Below are positions 1 through 5,193 of a stretch of 8,218 nucleotides of DNA, piece after piece; position 1 is the first letter of the stretch, and every line of letters starts with the position of its first letter. The stretch covers positions 1-8,218 of the forward strand of contig JAJRTG010000172.1 in assembly GCA_024278395.1 (NCBI GenBank). The letters run 5' to 3'. The position numbers and the translations under genes are program-made. The notes beneath the pieces are model-generated. The model was given only the letters and a program-made list of their open reading frames with translations, did not search any database and was not told the origin of the DNA. The DNA comes from Fidelibacterota bacterium (GTDB lineage: Bacteria; Bipolaricaulota; Bipolaricaulia; UBA7950; UBA9294).

Positions 1-255
1 GGGATGCGCCGTCCCGTCCGGCTCGATATCCCAGATGTAGACGTATGCCTGCTTGTTCACGCTGTAGTGGATGGTGATCGGTTCGCCGACGGTGTACGCC
101 CCCTTGTCGACCCAGATCTGCACCTGCAGCTCCTGACTCTCCGGCGGGGTGGGGATGATCCCCTTGGGGGCGACCCCCTGCGCCAGCGCGACCAGCCCGG
201 ACAGGGCGATCAGGCCGAGGAGAATCAGGCCCGTTAGTTTCCAGTGTCTGTTCAT
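1..255 (-). CDS. Secreted DUF4384-like protein, C-terminus cut by the window edge
   Basis: The reading frame is open from ATG at 253-255 to the left edge (85 residues seen, no stop). A strong Shine-Dalgarno (AGGAGG in an A-rich context) lies just upstream. Residues 1-26 form a signal peptide: MNRHWK, then a hydrophobic core, then an A-L-A type signal peptidase I site, with no lipobox cysteine. After a Pro-rich linker (about 30-42), residues 43-85 read VQIWVDKGAYTVGEPITIHY followed by NKQAYVYIWDIEPDGT. This is the pattern of the start of a DUF4384 domain (charged beta strand, 'G-x-x-Y-x-x-G-x-x-I', then 'aYvYi..i.pdGt'). Such domains occur in exported bacterial proteins of poorly known function. 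It follows the helical secreted protein by 17 bp on the same strand, so it is probably the fourth gene of the sigma-factor operon. The family call rests on under half a domain. Confidence 0.75.
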   Translation of the reverse strand, partial: MNRHWKLTGLILLGLIALSGLVALAQGVAPKGIIPTPPESQELQVQIWVDKGAYTVGEPITIHYSVNKQAYVYIWDIEPDGTAHP

Positions 256-272
256 CGTTTCCTCCTTTTTGA

Positions 273-1001
273 TCATCCTAATACCTTCAATATGACGCTC
301 GTCAGATCACCGGGCTCGATCCTCTCCAGCACGAGCGCCGCGTCCTCGGCGAGGATCGGCGGCTCCCGCAGCTGGGACAGGGTCTCAAGCCGGATGCGCA
401 CCTGCTCATAGATGAGGTGCCCGTCGAACGGGCTCCCTCCGGATTCCGTATAATCGCATAGGACATCCGCGATCTCGGTCACGATCCGATCGAACCGCTC
501 GATCGGAAGCGACGTCGCCACCGCCTGCCCCTTACCCGAGACGCAGAAGATCCCCTTCGAATAGAGGAGATCCCGAACCCCTTCCAATATCTGCTTCCGC
601 TGCACCAGTCCCAGGATCCTCGTCTCCCCCACCGTCCCGTTCAGGATCACCCCGAGGGGGATGTTGCGGGCGAGGCCCTCCTCCGCCTTGTCGATCAGGA
701 GGTCGACCGGGAGGTCATCCTCCAGCGCGCGGGCGACGACGAGGAGGATCCCCTCCTTGTCGGCCTGAGTCCCCCCGTCCGCCGCGAGCCGGTTCACCAA
801 CTGGATCATCCGGTCCGGGGAGAGCCTCCCGAGGGAGAAGCCGATCCCGAACGCCTGGACGATCTCGTCGTGATGGGCGAGCTCGAGCCCGGAGAGGGCG
901 CGGTAGACGTCGCCCGGGGTCGCTCCTCCGAAGGCGGTGCCGGAAGCGAGGATCACCGCCCCGAGCAACAGGGCGACGAGGATGCCGAACCCGCGGTTCA
1001 T
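273..1001 (-). CDS. Hypothetical secreted helical protein
   Basis: The predicted product has 242 residues. I do not recognise a named family. Residues 1-23 look like a signal peptide (MNRGFG, a long Leu/Val/Ala core, then ASGTAFGGA), so the protein is probably periplasmic. The rest is almost entirely amphipathic helix. Residues 98-121 (LPVDLLIDKAEEGLARNIPLGVIL) resemble a helical pattern of the kind 'P...L..K..EGLAkgvP...I' that I associate with other uncharacterised secreted proteins. Two cysteines (153 and 182) could form a disulphide. The ATG start is supported by GGGAGGGAG directly upstream and overlaps the stop of the preceding anti-sigma-like gene in an ATGA junction, so the two are probably translationally coupled. 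Co-transcription with a sigma/anti-sigma pair suggests a role in the same envelope-signalling circuit, but no function can be assigned. Confidence 0.8.
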   Translation of the reverse strand: MNRGFGILVALLLGAVILASGTAFGGATPGDVYRALSGLELAHHDEIVQAFGIGFSLGRLSPDRMIQLVNRLAADGGTQADKEGILLVVARALEDDLPVDLLIDKAEEGLARNIPLGVILNGTVGETRILGLVQRKQILEGVRDLLYSKGIFCVSGKGQAVATSLPIERFDRIVTEIADVLCDYTESGGSPFDGHLIYEQVRIRLETLSQLREPPILAEDAALVLERIEPGDLTSVILKVLG

Positions 1002-1585
1002 GCTCCCTCCCCGACCCGGCCGACGTAGCGCACGGAGTTGTACTGCCCGAAGCTGCGCACGTAGTCATCGGCGAGCGGATCCTGTCCCCACCAGTGGCCG
1101 TCGACCACGAACGCGTACTCGTAGCGCCCGGGGGAGAGGGGGATGCGCGCCGTCCAGATCCCGTCCCCGTCCGGGTCGGATAGCGGGGTGGGGGACCAAC
1201 CGTTGAAGTTGCCCACCACGGCTACGCTCTTCGCTCCGGGAGCGGGCATTATGAACAGCACCTCGTCCTCACCGGCGGGGGCCGCCGCGACCGGGGTGGA
1301 ATGCCTCGGCGCTCCGCCCCCCACCGGGGCGATCCTCTCCCCGAGGAACGCCCCGAGGACGAGGAAGATCGCGGCCGTCGCCCCGACAACCGCGAGCTGG
1401 GCGATGCGCGCCCCGCGGGTCGGCGCCAGCAGGCGCTTGAGGAGATCCCCGAGGCCGCTGCGGGGGACCCGTCCGGCGAGTTCGGTCACCACCCGGTCCT
1501 CCAGGCCCTCCAACCGGAACGCCTCCTGGGAGACCTCCTGCTTGAGGGTGTCCCGCAACAACTGGTCCAGACTATCCTCTCTCAT
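998..1585 (-). CDS. Putative transmembrane anti-sigma factor with C-terminal glycogen-binding (CBM48/AMPK-beta type) domain
   Basis: The product has 195 residues in three parts. Residues 1-60 are a charged, helical, cytosolic segment placed where an anti-sigma domain would be. Residues 62-82 form one transmembrane helix (AQLAVVGATAAIFLVLGAFL). After a Pro/Ala-rich linker, residues 108-188 form an early-set immunoglobulin-like domain of the AMPK-beta/CBM48 type, with VVGNFNGW, a D-x-D-x-D acidic turn, the strand GRYEYAFVVDGHWW and the final strand YNSVRYVG. The tryptophans expected to stack on alpha-glucan (W130; W165 or W166) and the binding asparagine (N183) are kept, but the family's lysine is alanine (A158). 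There are no cysteines, so it is not a zinc-binding (ZAS) anti-sigma factor. The gene overlaps the ECF sigma gene by 14 bp and lacks a strong ribosome site, which fits translational coupling. The anti-sigma role is inferred from topology and position; the carbohydrate-binding fold is clearer. Confidence 0.82.
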   Translation of the reverse strand: MREDSLDQLLRDTLKQEVSQEAFRLEGLEDRVVTELAGRVPRSGLGDLLKRLLAPTRGARIAQLAVVGATAAIFLVLGAFLGERIAPVGGGAPRHSTPVAAAPAGEDEVLFIMPAPGAKSVAVVGNFNGWSPTPLSDPDGDGIWTARIPLSPGRYEYAFVVDGHWWGQDPLADDYVRSFGQYNSVRYVGRVGEGA

Positions 1586-2132
1586 ATTCCATCACCCCGT
1601 TTCTCTCCATCCGCTCTTTCAACATCACCTTCGCGCGGTGGATCCGCGTCTTCACCGTCCCCTCGGGCAGGGAGAGGACCTCGGCGATCTCCTTGTAAGA
1701 AAGCTCGTTGTAGTACCTGAGGACAAGCGGCGCCCGATACCCGTGGGGGAGCTCGTCGAGGGCCGCCTTCACCCGCGCATGCCGCGCCTCCCGCGCCACG
1801 ACCGCCGCCGGGTCGATCCCGCCCGTCATCTGCTCCGGAGGAGAGACGACCGGATGGTAGCGCCGGTGCCGCAGCCGGTTGCGGCTCAGGTTGGACGCGA
1901 TCGTGAACAGCCAGGTGGAGAACTTCTTGTCCAACCGGTAGCGCCGCAGGTTCTCGTAGGCGCGGATGAACGTGTCGTGGGTCAGGTCCTCGGCGTCGGC
2001 CCGGTTCCGCAGAAACCCCAGGCACAGCCCGAAGACCGCATCCTTGTACCGGAGGACGATCTCCCCCCACGCCTCGGTGTCTCCCGCAAGTGAAGCTCTC
2101 AACAGATCCACCTCGTTTAAGTTGTGATACAC
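1572..2132 (-). CDS. ECF-family RNA polymerase sigma factor
   Basis: An alternative sigma factor of the sigma-70 ECF group (186 residues from the chosen start) that directs RNA polymerase to envelope or stress promoters. Region 2 spans about residues 25-92, including the region 2.1-2.2 helix DAEDLTHDTFIRAYENL (46-62) and the promoter-melting segment FSTWLFTIASNLSRNRLRH (71-89). A short linker follows. Region 4 spans about 120-175, with ALDELPHGYRAPLVLRYY and the helix-turn-helix LSYKEIAEVLSLPEGTVKTR (144-163). I chose GTG at 2130-2132 because AAGGAGGAG lies just upstream. The frame stays open to TTG at 2166-2168 and GTG at 2163-2165, but those have no ribosome site and would overlap the likely promoter. 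It heads the operon, immediately before the membrane anti-sigma-like gene, the standard arrangement for a regulator and its inhibitor. Its targets cannot be read from this window; autoregulation and control of the divergent lipoprotein gene are plausible. Confidence 0.93.
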   Translation of the reverse strand: MYHNLNEVDLLRASLAGDTEAWGEIVLRYKDAVFGLCLGFLRNRADAEDLTHDTFIRAYENLRRYRLDKKFSTWLFTIASNLSRNRLRHRRYHPVVSPPEQMTGGIDPAAVVAREARHARVKAALDELPHGYRAPLVLRYYNELSYKEIAEVLSLPEGTVKTRIHRAKVMLKERMERNGVMEYERG

Positions 2133-2156
2133 GCCGTCCTTCTCCTCCTTGCTCCT

Positions 2157-2191
2157 AATATACACCAAAACCGGCCCGTAAGTTTCGTTCC
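2157..2191 (-). promoter_or_regulatory. Candidate promoter of the sigma-factor operon
   Basis: Read on the minus strand, TATATT at 2162-2157 resembles a -10 box. A GGAAC element at 2191-2187, followed by AAACTT, resembles the -35 element of ECF-type promoters. The GGAAC-to-TATATT spacing (24 bp) is too long for them to form one canonical promoter, so they may belong to separate overlapping promoters or be chance. A start about 7 bp after TATATT would give a leader of about 18 nt that just includes the AAGGAGGAG ribosome site of the GTG start. Confidence 0.25.
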
Positions 2192-2197
2192 GACATC

Positions 2198-2217
2198 CGT
2201 CACCTTCCCCTGTGACG
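2198..2217. repeat. Perfect 6-bp inverted repeat, candidate operator
   Basis: CGTCAC (2198-2203) and GTGACG (2212-2217) form a perfect inverted repeat separated by 8 bp. It lies between the divergent sigma-factor operon and the lipoprotein gene, in non-coding DNA. The size and symmetry suit a dimeric regulator site, but a repeat this short can arise by chance in GC-rich DNA. Confidence 0.25.
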
Positions 2218-2231
2218 AAGCCCCCACCCTG

Positions 2232-2269
2232 CTTACCCCCCGGTCCCTGGGAGGAGCCCGGCGGGTAAG
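2232..2269. repeat. Imperfect inverted repeat (hairpin) upstream of the lipoprotein gene
   Basis: CTTACCC (2232-2238) pairs with GGGTAAG (2263-2269). After one C-C mismatch, CCGG (2240-2243) pairs with CCGG (2258-2261), leaving a 14-nt loop. There is no T run on either side and both neighbouring genes point away, so it is not a normal terminator. It could be an operator, or a leader RNA structure if the lipoprotein promoter lies upstream. The rest of the 2133-2345 gap shows no clear sigma-70 promoter for the plus-strand gene. Confidence 0.35.
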
Positions 2270-2345
2270 GGTAGACTCTGGGCGCGCGGTATCGACATGA
2301 CTTTTGGTAAAGACGAAAAGCGCGCTTATGCGAAGGAGGTTCTAG

Positions 2346-3662
2346 ATGCCTGCAACGGGAAACAAGAAAGGGAAGTACCTGCTTATCGCCGTTTTGGTCG
2401 TTGCGGTCCTCGCCGGGTTATCCGCCTGCCGCGGCTTCTTCGGCCAGGCGCCGATCGCCCTGCTCGTCATCCAACCGACGGATGACCACGAGGTTCCGGT
2501 GACGATCACGTTCGATATCTCAGGGTCTAACGACCCGGACGGGACGATCGCGAGCTATAAGCTCGACTTCGGGGACGGATCGACGGCGGCCACCGGGACG
2601 GACGTGGCGACGGCGAACGCGATCACCCACGAGTACACCGTCGCCGGGACGTACACCGTGACCCTGACGGTGACGGACAACGACGGGCGGATCGGGATGG
2701 ACACCGGGACGGTGGTGATCGGCCCGGCGATGATCACATTCGCCACCAACCGCGACGGGGACTACGACATATGGCGGATGAAGGCGGACGGGAGCGGGCA
2801 GGCGGCGGTCCTCAACACGGCCGACGACGAGCTGTTCCCCGATCTCCTCCGCGGAACGCGGGACAAGATCGCCTACGCCGCTGAGGACGGAACCGTCTGG
2901 AACATCTGGAAGATGACGGTCGAGGGGCTGAGCAACACCCAGCTCACCACCCAGACCGCCTCGAACCAGATCGAGCCGAGCTGGTCGTACAACGGAGCGA
3001 AGATCGCCTACGCGTCGAACGCCGCGCAGACCCCGTCCTCCACCACTTGGGAGATCTGGACGATGAACGCCGACGGGACGGGGCAGGCGAAGCTGACGAG
3101 CCAGAACCCGTCCTGGGCGATCGCCCCGGCCTACTCGCCGGTGAACAACGACATCGTCTTCGTCTCGGACAAGAACGCGAGCGGCGGGAGCTCGATCTGG
3201 AAGTGGGACAGCACCACGAGCACCGCGACCGAGATCTACGACTCGACCGGCCGTGACGGGGACGCCTCCCCGGCCGGGTTCCCCGCCGCCCTCGGGACCG
3301 CGCTCAACCTGCCCGCGGGGGCCGGGATCTCCAAGCCCGCCTGGTCTCCGGACGGGACGAAGATCGCGTTCTCGACCGATCAGGGCGGGAACATCGACAT
3401 CTACGTGATGGACGCCGACGGAACGAACGCCGAGACGCTGGAGGCGTACGTGAACAGCCTGCTCCCCAGCCCGGTGACCGCCGGCACGATCACCTCGACC
3501 GACGATGAGTTCTGTCCGTACTGGCTCGAGGACGGCTCCGGGCTCGCCTTCGTGAAGAAGACGGGCACAAGCTACGACCTGTACGTGGTCTCGTTCACCG
3601 ACGGCTCGGTGACCAAGCTGACGACGACCGGAGACAACCTCACACCAGCAGCAAGAAGGTAG
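2346..3662 (+). CDS. Lipoprotein with PKD domain and TolB-like beta-propeller
   Basis: The product has 438 residues. Residues 1-28 are a lipoprotein signal peptide: GNKKGK, a hydrophobic core, then the lipobox L-S-A-C with Cys28 as the lipid-attachment residue. No Asp follows the cysteine, so an outer-membrane destination is likely by the proteobacterial rule. Residues about 37-126 form a PKD immunoglobulin-like domain (SNDPDGTIASYKLDFGDGS, then HEYTVAGTYTVTLTVTDNDG). Residues about 128-438 carry repeated PD40/WD40-like blades of the TolB type: ATNRDGDYDIWRMKADGSG, GAKIAYASN with IWTMNADGTG, WSPDGTKIAFSTD with IYVMDADGTN, and SGLAFVKKTG. Such propellers bind proteins or peptidoglycan-associated partners; no catalytic motif is seen and the partner is unknown. 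The ATG start has an excellent ribosome site (AAGGAGG at 2334-2340). The gene diverges from the sigma-factor operon and would be a substrate for the Lgt and Lnt encoded nearby. It is not TolB itself: it is lipidated, lacks the TolB N-terminal domain and has no tol neighbours. Confidence 0.9.
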   Translation: MPATGNKKGKYLLIAVLVVAVLAGLSACRGFFGQAPIALLVIQPTDDHEVPVTITFDISGSNDPDGTIASYKLDFGDGSTAATGTDVATANAITHEYTVAGTYTVTLTVTDNDGRIGMDTGTVVIGPAMITFATNRDGDYDIWRMKADGSGQAAVLNTADDELFPDLLRGTRDKIAYAAEDGTVWNIWKMTVEGLSNTQLTTQTASNQIEPSWSYNGAKIAYASNAAQTPSSTTWEIWTMNADGTGQAKLTSQNPSWAIAPAYSPVNNDIVFVSDKNASGGSSIWKWDSTTSTATEIYDSTGRDGDASPAGFPAALGTALNLPAGAGISKPAWSPDGTKIAFSTDQGGNIDIYVMDADGTNAETLEAYVNSLLPSPVTAGTITSTDDEFCPYWLEDGSGLAFVKKTGTSYDLYVVSFTDGSVTKLTTTGDNLTPAARR

Positions 3663-3672
3663 AACCGGACGC

Positions 3673-3697
3673 CGGGGCGGGGAATCCCCCCGCCCCG
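3673..3697. terminator. GC-rich hairpin between convergent genes, probable bidirectional terminator
   Basis: A perfect 10-bp stem, CGGGGCGGGG (3673-3682) pairing with CCCCGCCCCG (3688-3697), encloses a 5-nt loop (AATCC). It sits in the 41-bp gap between the stop of the lipoprotein gene and the stop of lnt, which converge. Neither strand has a T run after the stem, so it departs from the classic intrinsic terminator. Position and stability still favour termination or 3'-end protection. Confidence 0.5.
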
Positions 3698-3703
3698 CGC
3701 GGC

Positions 3704-5158
3704 CTACCCTTTGCGGAGCTTAAGCAGGATCGACAAGGCGACAAGACCGAAGCAGGCATAGAGCGGCCACTCCCCGAGTACGTTGTACGGGGAGCGGCCG
3801 CTTTCCCGGTGGACCTCCACCCGGGAGACCCCCTCCCCCATCTCCTGGAGTGCGATCCGCCCGCGCGGGTCGACCATCCCGGAGATCCCGCCGTTCGCCG
3901 CCTGGATCAGCCAGCGGCGGTTCTCCACCGCGCGGAAGACCGCGAAGGCGAAGTGGACGGGGAGCTCCGAGCTCCTCCCGAACCAGGCGTCGTTCGTCAC
4001 CGTCACGAGGAGCTCCGCCCCGTTGGAGACGAGCTTCCGCGCCGGAGCGGGGAAGGTCGACTCGAAGCAGATCGGGGTCCCGATCCACCCGATCGGGGAG
4101 AAGCCCTCCCCCCGGGAGAGGTCCACCGGGAGGAAGGACGCGGCCAGCCGGCCGAGCCCGATCCACTCAAGGAACCGCCTTCCCGGGATGTACTCCCCGA
4201 ACGGGACCGGATGGACCATGTCGTATACCCCGGAGACCTCCCCGTCCGGGGAGATCAGCCCGACGCTGTTGTAGATCCTCCCCTCCCGCAGATCCCCGGT
4301 CCCGAGGAGGACCGAACACCCTCCCCTCTCCGCCAGGGAGGAGAACCGCTCGAGCAGGCCCTTCTCCTGCAGGATGTACGCGGGGAGGATCGACTCGGGG
4401 TAGACGATGAGGTCCGGGTGAAGCGCGGCCGCTTCCTGTCCGAGGGAGACGTACTTCGAAAGGAGGGGAAGGAGGTTGCGGGCGTCGAGCTTCACCTCCT
4501 GGGGGACGGTGGAGGAGATGACCGCGACCCTGACCGGGGCCCCTCCCGTCGGGACGGGGAGGAGGAGCCCGGCGGCCATGATCCCGACCATCCCCGCCGC
4601 CGCCCCGAGGTACGTGGCGTTCCTCCGGCGAAGCCAGAGGTAGACCGCACCGTTGACGAAGACGACCGCTGCGGTGATCCCCCACGGCCCGACCACGCTC
4701 GCCCATTGGATGAGGGGCGGGACCCGATACAGCCCCAGGTAGAGGTCGGAGAAGCTCGTCCCGAGCGGGCCGTGCGCCCGCAGGACCTCAAGCCCGGCGT
4801 AGAGCAGGGGCCCGAACAGGAGCATCGTCCATCCCTCCCCGAACCGGCGGCGGGCAAGGTCCACCCCCCACCCGAACGCCCCGAGGTAGAGGGCGAGGTA
4901 GGCGACGAGGAGGAGCACCCCGGGAAGGGCGAGCGGGCTGAACCGGGTGAGGGTGAGGCCCCAGCGGAAGTCGAGCCCGAAGAAGACTATCCCGGTCAGA
5001 TAGCCGGCGAGGAAGCTTCTCCTCCCGTCCAGCCCGAAGAGAAGGGGCACGAGGCCGACGAACACCCCCGGACCGAAGGGGAAACCGGGCATGGAGAGCG
5101 CAAGCCCGATCCCGGAGGCGATGGTGAGGAGCTCTTTTCTTTTTCCCTTTCCGAACAT
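3704..5158 (-). CDS. lnt: Apolipoprotein N-acyltransferase (Lnt), catalytic lysine replaced by Met
   Basis: Lnt is the inner-membrane enzyme that adds the third acyl chain, from phospholipid, to the N-terminal cysteine of lipoproteins. The product has 484 residues, near the usual 500. Residues 1-200 hold several hydrophobic segments matching the membrane part (FPFGPGVFVGLVPLLFGLDG near the start, GPLGTSFSDLYLGLYRVPPLIQWASVVGPWG in the middle). Residues about 209-450 are the nitrilase-like periplasmic domain, and 465-480 a final membrane helix. Glu255 (VYPES), Glu322 (VPFGEY), Cys364 and Glu366 (PICFE) match E. coli E267, E343, C387 and E389. The residue equivalent to K335 is Met314 (YDMVHPVPFGE, eight residues before Glu322, as in E. 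coli), so the Glu-Lys-Cys triad is incomplete. The typical NDAWFG and RAVENRRWLIQAANGGISG motifs are present. The ATG start has only a weak ribosome site (GAGAAG, 3 nt away). It diverges from lgt. The family call is secure; activity is uncertain. Confidence 0.92.
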   Translation of the reverse strand: MFGKGKRKELLTIASGIGLALSMPGFPFGPGVFVGLVPLLFGLDGRRSFLAGYLTGIVFFGLDFRWGLTLTRFSPLALPGVLLLVAYLALYLGAFGWGVDLARRRFGEGWTMLLFGPLLYAGLEVLRAHGPLGTSFSDLYLGLYRVPPLIQWASVVGPWGITAAVVFVNGAVYLWLRRRNATYLGAAAGMVGIMAAGLLLPVPTGGAPVRVAVISSTVPQEVKLDARNLLPLLSKYVSLGQEAAALHPDLIVYPESILPAYILQEKGLLERFSSLAERGGCSVLLGTGDLREGRIYNSVGLISPDGEVSGVYDMVHPVPFGEYIPGRRFLEWIGLGRLAASFLPVDLSRGEGFSPIGWIGTPICFESTFPAPARKLVSNGAELLVTVTNDAWFGRSSELPVHFAFAVFRAVENRRWLIQAANGGISGMVDPRGRIALQEMGEGVSRVEVHRESGRSPYNVLGEWPLYACFGLVALSILLKLRKG

Positions 5159-5173
5159 ATACTTCTCATCATA
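5158..5173. promoter_or_regulatory. Candidate overlapping divergent -10 boxes for lgt and lnt
   Basis: On the plus strand TATACT (5158-5163) is one base from the -10 consensus and would give lgt a leader of about 24 nt that contains its ribosome site. On the minus strand TATGAT (5173-5168), also one base from consensus, would start transcription only about 3 nt before the lnt ATG, making lnt nearly leaderless. No convincing -35 box is seen for either; for lgt the position 17 bp upstream reads TTTTCT. Confidence 0.3.
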
Positions 5174-5193
5174 CAGATCGAGGGGGGAAAATC

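Noticed and set aside
998..1585. Zinc-binding (ZAS) anti-sigma factor
   Set aside because: The protein contains no cysteine, so the His-x3-Cys-x2-Cys motif cannot be present.
1143..2093. 316-codon plus-strand frame opposite the sigma and anti-sigma genes
   Set aside because: Low-complexity Arg/Pro/Ser translation; the minus strand holds well-conserved ECF regions 2 and 4 and a CBM48-like domain.
2133..2168. TTG or GTG starts adding 11-12 residues to the sigma factor
   Set aside because: No ribosome site precedes them, they overlap the likely -10 box, and the sequence they would add itself encodes the ribosome site for the GTG at 2132.
2297..2485. Small plus-strand frame starting before the lipoprotein gene
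   Set aside because: It has no ribosome site and runs through the lipoprotein start in another frame with Arg/Pro-rich sequence. The AAGGAGG inside it serves the ATG at 2346.
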